Source: Actibacterium lipolyticum (lineage in GTDB: Bacteria > Pseudomonadota > Alphaproteobacteria > Rhodobacterales > Rhodobacteraceae). From it: a DNA stretch of 64,000 nt. The translations under genes and the position numbers were made by a program. The notes below the pieces were generated by a model that saw only the letters and a list, made by a program, of their open reading frames with translations, had not been told where the DNA came from and made no database searches. The stretch is taken from assembly GCF_900184935.1 (NCBI RefSeq), contig NZ_FXYE01000002.1, positions 1,541,501-1,605,500 on the forward strand, written 5' to 3'. Below are positions 55,766 to 64,000 of the stretch, in pieces (positions within the stretch are counted from its first letter, which is position 1; each line of letters begins with the position of its first letter).

Positions 55766-58024
55766 TTAGCCCACCTTACACGCCGCAAGCAGCGCCATGT
55801 TCATGATGTCGTTCACCGTCGAAACCGTGGAACAAATCTGAATAGGCTTATCCACACCGGTAAGGATCGGGCCGATCACAGTCGCCCCGGCCATTTCCTG
55901 CATCAACTTGACCGAAATCGAAGCCGAGTGCCGCGCCGGAACCACCAGAACGTTCGCCGGGCCGCTTAGACGCGAGAATGGGTACTTCGCCATCGCATCC
56001 GCATTCAGCGCGACATCCACAGCCATTTCGCCTTCGTATTCGAAATCGACGCCGCGTTTATCCAGAACTTTTGGCGCGATGTGCATCTTGGTTGCGCGTT
56101 CGCTGACCGGATAGCCGAAGGTCGAGAAGCTGACAAAAGCCACGCGCGGTTCAAGGCCCAAACCACGGGCCACACCCGCCGCACGTTCAGCGATGTTGGC
56201 AAGGTCTTCTTCGTCGGGCCATTCATGCACCAACGTATCAGCGATCAACATGATCCGACCCTTGTGCAACAGCGCGGTTACACCAACCGCGCCATGTTCA
56301 GCACGGGCGTCGAACACGTGGTTGATCAGTTCTAACACATGGGCCGATTTGCGGGTTGCGCCACTGACCAGACCGTCGGCATGACCATGCGCCAGCATCA
56401 GCGCGGCGAACACATGCCGGTCACGCGCCGCAAGGCGGTGGCTATCTTGCATGTCGAAACCTTCGCGTTGAAGGCGGTTATAAAGAAACTCTTTATACAG
56501 CCCCAAATGCGGAGTGTTCGCGGCGTTCACGACCTCTAGGTCGCCATAGGCATCGCCCAAACCGGCTGCTTCCAACCGTTTTTGAACATCCGCTTCGCGC
56601 CCAACAACCAGCGCCTTACCATAACCAGACCGCTGATACGCAACCGCAGCACGCAGCACGCGGTCATCGTCACCTTCGGCAAACAACATCCGTGCCTGAG
56701 CAGCACGAGCACGCGCCGAAATACCACGCAGAACCGAAGCGGTCGGGTCCATCCGCGCCTTTAGCGACTGTTCGTACCCTTCCATGTCAACGATCGGACG
56801 GCGGGCAACGCCTGTGTCCATACCCGCACGCGCAACCGCAGGCGGGATCACGTGGATCAAGCGCGGATCAAACGGCGTGGGGATGATGTAATCACGACCA
56901 AACGACAGCTTCCGGCCATAGGCCATCGCCACTTCGTCGGGCACATCCTGACGGGCCAGTTCGGCCAAGGCTTCGGCACAGGCGATCTTCATCTCGTCGT
57001 TGATGGCGCGGGCGTGAATGTCCAGCGCACCGCGGAACAGGTACGGGAAACCCAAAACGTTGTTCACCTGGTTCGGGTAATCGGACCGGCCTGTCGCCAC
57101 AATCGCGTCTTCGCGAACCGCATGGGCGTCTTCGGGGGTAATCTCTGGATCGGGGTTCGCCATGGCAAAGATCACAGGATCAGACGCCATCGAGGCGACC
57201 ATTTCAGCCGTAACAGCGCCCTTAACCGAAACGCCAAGGAACACGTCGGCGCCTTTCATCGCGTCTTCCAAGGTGCGGGCATCGGTTTTCGCCGCATGGG
57301 CCGATTTCCACTGGTTCATACCTTCGGTACGGCCCTGCCAGATCACGCCTTTGGTGTCACACATGATACAGTTGTCGTGCTTTGCGCCCATCGCCTTGAT
57401 CAGCTCAAGGCACGCAATGCCAGCGGCGCCAGCACCGTTCAGGACGATCTTACAATCGCCGATCTTCTTGCCAGACAGATGCAGCGCGTTGATAAGCCCC
57501 GCCGCGCAAATCACGGCTGTGCCATGCTGGTCGTCGTGGAAGACTGGAATATCCATCTCTTCCTTCAAGCGTTGTTCGATGATGAAGCATTCGGGTGCCT
57601 TGATGTCTTCAAGGTTGACGCCGCCAAAGGTCGGGCCCATCAGTTTGATCGCCTTGATGATCTCTTCGGGGTCTTCGGTATCCAGCTCAATGTCCACCGC
57701 GTTCACGTCAGCGAAGCGTTTGAACAGAACCGCCTTACCTTCCATCACAGGCTTTGAGGCCAGCGCGCCAAGGTTCCCAAGGCCCAAGATCGCGGTGCCG
57801 TTGGTGATCACGGCGACCAAGTTACCCTTGGTGGTGTAATCATACGCGGTTTCGGGCGCTTCGGCGATTGCCTCAACCGGAACAGCAACGCCGGGGGAAT
57901 ATGCCAGCGACAAATCGCGCTGAGTGGTCATCGCTGTTGTGGCGACAATCTCGAACTTTCCGGGCGTAGGGTCCAAGTGATAGGCAAGGGCCTCTTCGCG
58001 GGTAATCTTGTTTTTCGTGGACAT
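55766..58024 (-). CDS. maeB: NADP-dependent malic enzyme with C-terminal phosphotransacetylase-like domain
   Basis: Converts malate to pyruvate, CO2 and NADPH. Seen: 752 residues; malic enzyme region about 1-430 with SLAYSPGVAVPVEAI, GNLVAVITNGTAILGLGNLG, FHDDQHGTAVICAAGL and NAD(P)-binding GAGAAGIACLELI; then a phosphate-acetyltransferase-like domain (HLGLYKEFLYNRLQREGFDM through VGPI-type end) that in this family is regulatory rather than catalytic. ATG at 58024. Divergent from mutS. Confidence 0.96.
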   Translation of the reverse strand: MSTKNKITREEALAYHLDPTPGKFEIVATTAMTTQRDLSLAYSPGVAVPVEAIAEAPETAYDYTTKGNLVAVITNGTAILGLGNLGALASKPVMEGKAVLFKRFADVNAVDIELDTEDPEEIIKAIKLMGPTFGGVNLEDIKAPECFIIEQRLKEEMDIPVFHDDQHGTAVICAAGLINALHLSGKKIGDCKIVLNGAGAAGIACLELIKAMGAKHDNCIMCDTKGVIWQGRTEGMNQWKSAHAAKTDARTLEDAMKGADVFLGVSVKGAVTAEMVASMASDPVIFAMANPDPEITPEDAHAVREDAIVATGRSDYPNQVNNVLGFPYLFRGALDIHARAINDEMKIACAEALAELARQDVPDEVAMAYGRKLSFGRDYIIPTPFDPRLIHVIPPAVARAGMDTGVARRPIVDMEGYEQSLKARMDPTASVLRGISARARAAQARMLFAEGDDDRVLRAAVAYQRSGYGKALVVGREADVQKRLEAAGLGDAYGDLEVVNAANTPHLGLYKEFLYNRLQREGFDMQDSHRLAARDRHVFAALMLAHGHADGLVSGATRKSAHVLELINHVFDARAEHGAVGVTALLHKGRIMLIADTLVHEWPDEEDLANIAERAAGVARGLGLEPRVAFVSFSTFGYPVSERATKMHIAPKVLDKRGVDFEYEGEMAVDVALNADAMAKYPFSRLSGPANVLVVPARHSASISVKLMQEMAGATVIGPILTGVDKPIQICSTVSTVNDIMNMALLAACKVG

Positions 58025-58160
58025 CGGCGCCCGGTCTCCTCAAATCAGGTCATCGCGTCTTAACGCCCCGCGGCGATTGTCTCAACAAAAGATGGGATTG
58101 CGTCTTTTGCTAACGGCCCACGATTTGTAAGGTCTGCGAACCGAAAACCGGGGGAAATTC

Positions 58161-60815
58161 GTGACCGTCGCCAATGCATCCGTAACGCCCATGATGGCGC
58201 AGTTTCTTGAAATCAAAGCAGAGCATAAGGATGCCCTGCTGTTTTACCGCATGGGCGACTTCTATGAGATGTTCTTTGAAGACGCCGTCGCCGCCGCCGA
58301 AGCCCTTGATATTGCTCTAACAAAACGCGGTAAGCATCTGGGCCAAGACATCCCGATGTGCGGTGTCCCCGTCCATTCCGCCGAAGGGTATCTGCTGACG
58401 CTGATCCGCAAAGGATTTCGCGTTGGCGTCTGTGAACAACTTGAAGACCCGGCCGAGGCGAAAAAGCGCGGATCAAAATCCGTCGTGAAGCGCGGGGTGG
58501 TTCGATTGGTCACACCCGGCACCCTAACCGAAGAAAGCCTGCTAGAGGCGCGGCGCCACAACTATTTGGCCGCCTATACCGAAGTTCGCGAAGAAGGCGC
58601 ACTGGCATGGGTCGATATTTCGACCGGCGCGTTCAGCGTGATGCCTTGCCCGCCTGTGCGCCTGTCGCCCGAACTGGCCCGCCTTGCCCCGACAGAGGTT
58701 GTGGTATCCGAGGCGAAAGAGGCGGATTTGGCTGAAATAGTCACTGAATCTGGCGCCGCCATTACACCCCTAGCCCGCGCAAGTTTTGACAGCACATCAT
58801 CAGAAAAACGCCTGACCGACCTTTTCAAGGTCGGCACGATGGAGGCGTTCGGCACCTTCACCCGCGCCGAAATCTCGGCGATGGGCGCAATTGTCGAATA
58901 TCTGGACATCACCCAGAAGGGCAAACTGCCCCTATTGCGGGCCCCCGTGCGCGAAGCTGCTGCACGAACGGTCCAGATCGACGCCGCAACCCGGCGCAAC
59001 CTTGAACTGACGTCCAGCCTGTCGGGCGGGCGCGATGGGTCGTTACTGTCTACTATCGACAGAACAGTGACTGCCCCCGGCGCGCGATTGTTGGAGCGGC
59101 GTATCTCTAGCCCGTCGCGGGATTTGGCCACCATCCACGCGCGCCTCGATTCAGTGCGTTTCATGGCGGAACAGGGTCGGCTATCGCAAAATCTGCGCGA
59201 TCATCTGCGCAAAGCGCCCGATATGGACCGTGCCCTTTCCCGCATCGCGCTTGATCGGGGTGGCCCCCGCGATTTGGCCGGTGTTCGCAACGGGTTGGAA
59301 CAGGCTGCCGAAATCTCGTCACTCCTTGCCGGGGCAGAGTTGCCATCGCTTATCAACGAAGCCGCGCAAGCCTTGGTAGGGCATGACGAACTGCTGGACC
59401 TGCTGGATCAAGCACTTGTCGCAGATCCCCCGCTTCTTGCCCGCGATGGCGGTTTCATCGCGCCCGGCTATGACGGTGATCTAGACGAGGCACGCACCCT
59501 GCGCGACGAAGGGCGCGGCGTGATCGCGCAAATGCAGGCCGACTATGCCACGCAAACCGGGGTGTCGGCGTTGAAGGTCAAACATAACAACGTGTTGGGC
59601 TATTTCATTGAAACGACGGCAACGCATGCTGAAAAGATGCTGTCTGCACCGCTGTCGGAAACCTTTATCCACCGTCAAACAACCGCCAACGCGGTTCGGT
59701 TCACGACGGTTGAGCTTTCCGAAATGGAAACCCGCATCCTGAACGCCGGAAACCGGGCGCTAGAGATCGAAAAACGGCTCTATGACACCTTAAAAGAGGC
59801 TATTCTAGACCGCGCCGCCGAGATTGGGCAGGCGGCGTCAGCACTGGCCGAAATCGACCTTGCCGCCGCATTTGCCGATCTAGCGCGCGGCGAAGAGTGG
59901 TGCGAACCAACCGTCGACGACAGCCGCGCCTTTGACATCGAAGGCGGCCGCCACCCCGTCGTGGAACAATCGCTGCGCAAACAGGGTGGCGAGCCGTTCA
60001 TCGCCAACGATTGCGAACTGACCGCAACCAACGGAAACGCCGCGATTTGGTTGCTAACCGGGCCCAACATGGCGGGTAAATCGACCTTCCTGCGCCAAAA
60101 CGCGCTGATCGCATTGCTGGCACAGGCCGGATCGTTCGTTCCAGCGCGAAAGGCCCACATTGGGCTGGTGTCGCAACTGTTCAGCCGGGTTGGCGCGTCG
60201 GATGATCTGGCACGTGGGCGATCCACCTTTATGGTCGAAATGGTCGAAACCGCCGCCATTCTGAACCAAGCGGACGACCGCGCGGTGGTTATCCTTGATG
60301 AAATCGGGCGGGGTACGGCGACCTATGATGGCCTGTCGATCGCTTGGGCCACCATGGAACATCTGCACGACGTAAACCGCTGTCGCGCGCTGTTCGCGAC
60401 GCATTATCACGAAATGACCGCCCTTTCCGCCAAGCTGGACGGCGTGGAAAACGCCACCGTAGCCGTGAAAGAATGGGAAGGTGACGTAATTTTCCTTCAC
60501 GAGGTCCGCAAGGGTGCCGCGGACCGGTCTTACGGGGTTCAGGTCGCCAAACTGGCCGGTCTTCCCGACGCAGTGGTCGAACGCGCGCGGGTCGTTTTGG
60601 ATGCGTTGGAAAAGGGTGAACGCGAAGGCGGGACGGGACAGAAGGCGATTATTGACGATCTGCCGCTGTTTTCAGCCACGCCCGCACCTGCGCCGCGCCC
60701 TCAAACCACGTCGCAGGCCGAAGAAAAGCTCGCCGGGGTTCATCCCGACGAGCTTACGCCAAAAGAGGCGCTTCAATTGATTTACGAGCTGAAAGCCCTG
60801 ACCGCGTCCGATTAA
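58161..60815 (+). CDS. mutS: DNA mismatch repair protein MutS
   Basis: Recognises mismatches and small loops and recruits MutL. Seen: 884 residues; mismatch-recognition motif RMGDFYEMFFEDA near residue 30-42; lever/clamp domains; ATPase with Walker A TGPNMAGKSTFLRQNA, DDLARGRSTFMVEMVE and Walker B VILDEIGRGTATYDGL, and ATHYHEMT. GTG start at 58161 with GGGGGA upstream. Its last four bases (TTAA) overlap the convergent grpE stop. Confidence 0.98.
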   Translation: MTVANASVTPMMAQFLEIKAEHKDALLFYRMGDFYEMFFEDAVAAAEALDIALTKRGKHLGQDIPMCGVPVHSAEGYLLTLIRKGFRVGVCEQLEDPAEAKKRGSKSVVKRGVVRLVTPGTLTEESLLEARRHNYLAAYTEVREEGALAWVDISTGAFSVMPCPPVRLSPELARLAPTEVVVSEAKEADLAEIVTESGAAITPLARASFDSTSSEKRLTDLFKVGTMEAFGTFTRAEISAMGAIVEYLDITQKGKLPLLRAPVREAAARTVQIDAATRRNLELTSSLSGGRDGSLLSTIDRTVTAPGARLLERRISSPSRDLATIHARLDSVRFMAEQGRLSQNLRDHLRKAPDMDRALSRIALDRGGPRDLAGVRNGLEQAAEISSLLAGAELPSLINEAAQALVGHDELLDLLDQALVADPPLLARDGGFIAPGYDGDLDEARTLRDEGRGVIAQMQADYATQTGVSALKVKHNNVLGYFIETTATHAEKMLSAPLSETFIHRQTTANAVRFTTVELSEMETRILNAGNRALEIEKRLYDTLKEAILDRAAEIGQAASALAEIDLAAAFADLARGEEWCEPTVDDSRAFDIEGGRHPVVEQSLRKQGGEPFIANDCELTATNGNAAIWLLTGPNMAGKSTFLRQNALIALLAQAGSFVPARKAHIGLVSQLFSRVGASDDLARGRSTFMVEMVETAAILNQADDRAVVILDEIGRGTATYDGLSIAWATMEHLHDVNRCRALFATHYHEMTALSAKLDGVENATVAVKEWEGDVIFLHEVRKGAADRSYGVQVAKLAGLPDAVVERARVVLDALEKGEREGGTGQKAIIDDLPLFSATPAPAPRPQTTSQAEEKLAGVHPDELTPKEALQLIYELKALTASD

Positions 60816-61369
60816 CCGGGCGTGGATGATACGCCGACCTGCGCCGGGCGCAGTAGGCGTTCATGCAATGTGAAACCTTCGGTCATCACCTGAATGATGT
60901 CGCCCGCTTTGGTATCTGGAACGGGTGCTTCGAACATCGCCTGATGCAGCTGGGGATCAAACGCTTCGCCCACTTCGGGGGTGACTGGTTTGATGCCGTG
61001 CTTGCCGAATACGTTGATCAGCTCTCGCAGGGTCAGTTCAACGCCTTCGATCAGCGCTTTGTTTTCATCGCGCTGTTCGTCGGTCACAACGTCAAGTGCG
61101 CGCTTCAGGTTGTCAAACACTGGCAGCATATCACGTGCCAGTTTGGAACCACCGTATTGTTCGGCCTCGCGCCGGTCACGCTCGCCGCGTTTACGCGCGT
61201 TTTCGGCGTCTGCCAAAGCCCGCATAAACCGGTCGCGCATATCGTCACGTTCGATACGCAGCACTTCCAGCTCATCCTCGGGGGCTCCGTCGATCCCTTC
61301 GAATTCAGCACCGTCTTCAGCGAAACCTTCTTCTGGTTCCAAGCTTTCGTCTTTGTTAGCGTCGGCCAT
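60812..61369 (-). CDS. grpE: Nucleotide exchange factor GrpE
   Basis: Exchanges ADP for ATP on DnaK. Seen: 185 residues; acidic N-terminus (ESLEPEEGFAEDGAEFEGID), a long helix (RFMRALADAENARKRGERDR) and a C-terminal beta domain with GIKPVTPEVGEAFDPQLHQA and GFTLHERLLRPAQVGVS. Three bases after hrcA, on the same strand. Located 55 kb from dnaK-dnaJ in this window, so the chaperone set is split. Confidence 0.97.
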   Translation of the reverse strand: MADANKDESLEPEEGFAEDGAEFEGIDGAPEDELEVLRIERDDMRDRFMRALADAENARKRGERDRREAEQYGGSKLARDMLPVFDNLKRALDVVTDEQRDENKALIEGVELTLRELINVFGKHGIKPVTPEVGEAFDPQLHQAMFEAPVPDTKAGDIIQVMTEGFTLHERLLRPAQVGVSSTPG

Positions 61370-61372
61370 TCT

Positions 61373-62443
61373 TTACCCTTTACCCCGATCAGAGATCAGC
61401 TTTCCAACCAGTTGTGCCGTATAATCCACGATCGGAACGATGCGGCCATAGTTCAGCCTGGTCGGTCCGATCACGCCTACGGCACCAATGATCTTTCGGT
61501 CAGAGTTCATATATGGAGACACCACCAAAGAGGAACCCGAAAGTGAAAAAAGCTTGTTCTCTGCGCCAATAAAAATACGCACACCGTCCCCATCTTCGGT
61601 AAGTTCCAAGAATTCGGCGATGTCTCGCTTGCGTTCAAGGTCATCGAATAGGTTTCTGATGCGCTCCAACTCTTCTGCCTCGGCGCTCTCTTCTAAAAGA
61701 TTCGCCCGGCCACGAACGATCAGCCGCTCATAGGACTGACCTTCATTCTCCCAAATTGCCATGCCGCTTTCGACCATCGCGTGGGCAAGGCTATCAAGTT
61801 CTTGGCGACGTGCGGTGATCTCGTGCTCCATCACCTGACGCAGTTCGCTTACGGTTCGCCCTTCGGCCAGCGCATTCAAAAAGTTCGCCGCCTCGCGCAT
61901 CGAAGATGGCGTTTGGCCGGCGGGTGGTGTGAACACGCGGTTTTCAACGTGGCCATCCGCGAAGACCAACACAACCAACGCGCGGTCATGCCCAAGGCTT
62001 ACGAATTCAATGTGCCTGATCGGCGCTTCGTGCTTGGGCGTTAGCACCAAGCTGGCGCCATGGGTCACCCCCGACAGTGCCGAACCCACGCGATCAAGCA
62101 TCGTGCCGACATCGCGTTCATTCGACCCTAACGTCGCATCAATCTTTTCACGATCGTCGGTATCAAGGTCGCGCACCTCTAACAGGCCATCGACGAACAT
62201 CCGCAAACCCATATGGGTCGGGATGCGACCAGCAGAGATATGAGGGCTGTCGAGCAAGCCCAGATACTCCAGATCCTGCATCACATTGCGGATCGTGGCG
62301 GCGCTGACCTTTTCTTCCATCGTGCGGGTCAGGGTGCGCGAACCGACCGGGCCACCAGTCTCTAGATAGCCTTCAACCACGCGGCGGAACACTTCCCGGC
62401 TTCGCGCGTTCATCTCGTTAAGAATGTTCGGCCCATCGTTCAC
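61373..62443 (-). CDS. hrcA: Heat-inducible transcription repressor HrcA
   Basis: Repressor of chaperone genes that binds the CIRCE element. Seen: about 356 residues; N-terminal winged helix (ARSREVFRRVVEGYLETGGP, GSRTLTRTMEEKVSAATIRN) then PHISAGRIPTHMGLRMFVDG; central GAF-like and C-terminal dimerisation regions (GAVGVIGPTRLNYGRIVPI). I chose GTG at 62443: the ATG three codons earlier sits directly on the AAGGAG ribosome-binding site, whereas GTG has a nine-base spacing and fits homologue lengths. No CIRCE repeat is visible in its upstream region. Confidence 0.93.
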   Translation of the reverse strand: MNDGPNILNEMNARSREVFRRVVEGYLETGGPVGSRTLTRTMEEKVSAATIRNVMQDLEYLGLLDSPHISAGRIPTHMGLRMFVDGLLEVRDLDTDDREKIDATLGSNERDVGTMLDRVGSALSGVTHGASLVLTPKHEAPIRHIEFVSLGHDRALVVLVFADGHVENRVFTPPAGQTPSSMREAANFLNALAEGRTVSELRQVMEHEITARRQELDSLAHAMVESGMAIWENEGQSYERLIVRGRANLLEESAEAEELERIRNLFDDLERKRDIAEFLELTEDGDGVRIFIGAENKLFSLSGSSLVVSPYMNSDRKIIGAVGVIGPTRLNYGRIVPIVDYTAQLVGKLISDRGKG

Positions 62444-62469
62444 CGGAACCATCTCCTTGGTGCTCTGCC

Positions 62470-62497
62470 ATTAAAGACCAAGCGTTAGCGGCGTCAA
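62470..62497 (-). promoter_or_regulatory. Sigma-70-type promoter for hrcA-grpE
   Basis: Minus strand: TTGACG (62497-62492), 16-base spacer, TTTAAT (62475-62470). Each box matches five of six consensus positions; about 27 bases before the hrcA start. Confidence 0.6.
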
Positions 62498-62560
62498 TCG
62501 GGCTTGCATCATGCCGCCCGTCATGTGAGCAAGTCAGCAACAAAGCGAAAGGACTATCTG

Positions 62561-63277
62561 ATGCGCCCCTCTGGCCGTGATGTAAGCGAAATGCGCCCGA
62601 TTTCAATTGAAACAGGCGTAACTAAACATGCCGAAGGGTCGTGCCTGATCAAGATCGGCGACACGCATGTGCTGTGTACTGCCTCTCTTGAAGCGCGCGT
62701 TCCGCCGTTCATGAAGAACAGCGGCCTAGGCTGGGTGACGGCAGAATACGGCATGCTGCCGCGTTCGACAGGATCGCGGATGCGCCGCGAAGCGACGGCT
62801 GGCAAGCAAGGTGGCCGGACGGTTGAAATTCAGCGCCTGATTGGCCGCTCCCTTCGTGCCGGTGTTGACCGCGTTGCCATGGGCGAACGTCAGATCACCG
62901 TTGACTGTGACGTTATTCAGGCCGACGGCGGCACCCGCTGCGCCTCGATCACCGGTGGCTGGGTCGCGCTGCGTTTGGCTGTGAACAAACTGATGAAGGC
63001 GGGCGACATTATTTCCGACCCGCTGGTTGATCCTGTGGCGGCTGTGTCCTGTGGTATCTATGCAGGCCAGCCCGTGCTTGATCTGGATTATCCCGAAGAT
63101 AGCGTTGCAGGCGTCGATGGTAACTTTGTCATGACCGGCACTGGCCGCATGATTGAGGTTCAGATGTCCGCCGAGGGCGCAACCTATTCCCGTTCGGAAA
63201 TGGACGAACTGCTGACTTTGGCCGAAAAAGGCGTGGCCGAATTGGTTGCCGCCCAAAAAGCAGCCGTGGAGGGCTAA
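62561..63277 (+). CDS. rph: Ribonuclease PH
   Basis: Phosphorolytic 3' exoribonuclease that trims tRNA precursors; 238 residues. Seen: [20 protein letters not shown] start; [18 protein letters not shown]; the catalytic region [20 protein letters not shown], containing the phosphate-site Gly-Thr-Arg; C-terminal [21 protein letters not shown] at 62561 with AAAGGA eight bases upstream. Divergent from hrcA and immediately followed by rdgB. Confidence 0.98.
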   Translation: MRPSGRDVSEMRPISIETGVTKHAEGSCLIKIGDTHVLCTASLEARVPPFMKNSGLGWVTAEYGMLPRSTGSRMRREATAGKQGGRTVEIQRLIGRSLRAGVDRVAMGERQITVDCDVIQADGGTRCASITGGWVALRLAVNKLMKAGDIISDPLVDPVAAVSCGIYAGQPVLDLDYPEDSVAGVDGNFVMTGTGRMIEVQMSAEGATYSRSEMDELLTLAEKGVAELVAAQKAAVEG

Positions 63278-63886
63278 ATGCGCAAGTTCGACGGAGATAC
63301 CCTGCTGGTCGCGACCCACAACAAGGGCAAGCTAGAGGAGATTTCGCATCTTCTTAAGCCTTTCGGCATCTCCGTCACCTCTGCGGGGGACCTTGGCCTG
63401 GACGAGCCTGAGGAAACCGAAACTACATTCGTCGGCAACGCCCGGATCAAGGCGCACACTGCGGCGAAGGCCACCGGCCTTCCCGCACTTGCCGACGACA
63501 GCGGGATCGAAATTGACGGTCTTGATGGCGCACCCGGTGTTTACACGGCGGATTGGGCCGAAACCCCCGACGGGCGCGATTTCGTGATGGCAATGACCAA
63601 CACTTGGAACAAACTGGAAGAGGCGAACGCCCCCTTCCCGCGCACCGGCCGGTTTTGCTGTACCTTCGTTTTGGCCTGGCCTGATGGTCATGACGAAGTT
63701 TTCGAAGGTCACGTAGATGGCCAAATCGTTTGGCCGATGCAGGGCAAACAGGGCCACGGCTATGACCCAATTTTCCGTCCCGACGGATACACGGTGACCT
63801 TCGGCCAGATGGACTGGGCCGAAAAGAACCGCATCAGCCACCGCGCAAATGCGTTTGAAAAACTTGTGAGGCTCTTTGAAAGTTGA
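63278..63886 (+). CDS. rdgB: XTP/dITP diphosphatase (Ham1/RdgB)
   Basis: Removes deaminated purine nucleotides (ITP, XTP, dITP) from the pool; 202 residues. Seen: VATHNKGKLEEISHLLKPFG start with the substrate loop THNKGK; LADDSGIEIDGLDGAPGVYT, the metal and catalytic Asp region; GYDPIFRPDGY and KNRISHRANAFEKL. The ATG follows the rph stop with no gap, and its end overlaps hemW by 11 bases. Confidence 0.97.
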   Translation: MRKFDGDTLLVATHNKGKLEEISHLLKPFGISVTSAGDLGLDEPEETETTFVGNARIKAHTAAKATGLPALADDSGIEIDGLDGAPGVYTADWAETPDGRDFVMAMTNTWNKLEEANAPFPRTGRFCCTFVLAWPDGHDEVFEGHVDGQIVWPMQGKQGHGYDPIFRPDGYTVTFGQMDWAEKNRISHRANAFEKLVRLFES

Positions 63887-64000
63887 CGATTGGCAAAACG
63901 GCGGCTTCGGCCTTTATCTTCATTGGCCGTTCTGTCAGGCGAAATGCCCTTATTGCGACTTCAACTCTCATGTTTCCGCGCTGATTGATCAGGATCGCTG
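63876..64000 (+). CDS. hemW: Radical SAM heme chaperone HemW (5' end only)
   Basis: HemN-like radical SAM protein of the HemW type, which handles heme for respiratory proteins. Only about 41 residues are inside the window. Seen: FGLYLHWPFCQAKCPYCDFN, holding the CxxxCxxC iron-sulfur motif characteristic of radical SAM enzymes. The start is inferred as TTG at 63876, inside the end of rdgB, with GAGG close upstream. The remainder runs off the window. Confidence 0.88.
   Translation, partial: MKVDDWQNGGFGLYLHWPFCQAKCPYCDFNSHVSALIDQDR

Noticed and set aside
58086-58109. Inverted repeat CAAAAGA / TCTTTTG between maeB and mutS
   Set aside because: Seven-base arms with a ten-base loop are short enough to arise by chance; no supporting context.

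Overview
The window reads as ordinary chromosome from an alphaproteobacterium of the Rhodobacteraceae, most likely a marine Roseobacter-clade species. I infer this from protein content and gene order: mutS / grpE-hrcA / rph-rdgB-hemW, rimP-nusA-ylxR-infB, dnaK-dnaJ, comF-grxC-nitrilase, a secA-linked exported protein of unknown function, and several family-specific small proteins. GC is moderately high and even by eye. I cannot name a genus. I see no rRNA, tRNA, insertion sequence, prophage, plasmid function or CRISPR array. Every gap between genes is under 300 bases.

Layout. 0-2.5 kb: 3' end of cysQ, an ABC-2 permease, a glycine-zipper lipoprotein and alkB. 2.5-6.6 kb: dnaK-dnaJ behind a strong RpoH-type promoter, then radC. 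6.6-12.3 kb (minus): a periplasmic-binding/OmpA fusion, an unknown exported protein, and secA. 12.3-15.3 kb: parvulin, argJ-mutT, and a 45-residue protein. 15.5-22.4 kb: surface polysaccharide locus (double glycosyltransferase, acetyltransferase, sulfotransferase, and KpsM/E/T-like export genes). 22.5-29.5 kb (minus): translation and transcription operon rimP-nusA-ylxR-infB, then tspO and pip. 29.6-34.9 kb: ubiG, marR, nitrilase, grxC, comF, a methyltransferase, hemH and a small exported protein. 35-36.9 kb: two L,D-transpeptidases around a CAP-domain lipoprotein. 36.9-41.9 kb: tandem ABC exporter plus a TrmA/RlmD-type RNA methyltransferase. 41.9-45.8 kb: LysE-type exporter, cca, CoA-type Nudix, hslO, second Nudix. 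45.8-47.6 kb: response-regulator/phosphatase and Hpt pair. 47.6-50.6 kb: ilvA, argG, SCP2 protein. 50.7-54.1 kb: Hint-domain protein, DUF898 membrane protein, M48 protease. 54.2-58.0 kb: exported msrA, rbsK, maeB. 58.2-64 kb: mutS, grpE-hrcA, rph, rdgB and the 5' end of hemW.

How the genes work together. Protein quality control is spread over three loci (dnaK-dnaJ, hslO, hrcA-grpE). Nucleotide and DNA hygiene genes are frequent (alkB, radC, mutT, mutS, rdgB, two more Nudix genes). Envelope functions are the main accessory theme: polysaccharide export and decoration, peptidoglycan cross-linking, an OmpA-fused binding protein, lipoproteins and an M48 protease. Arginine synthesis is represented by argJ and argG in separate places.

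I found no convincing new defence or mobile system. The observations most worth a second look are: a terminator inside the rimP-nusA-infB leader; near-identical terminators on both sides of the polysaccharide locus; six convergent gene pairs that share a 4-base stop-codon overlap; the Hint-domain gene with symmetrical DNA at both ends; and the phosphatase/Hpt pair with no histidine kinase nearby.
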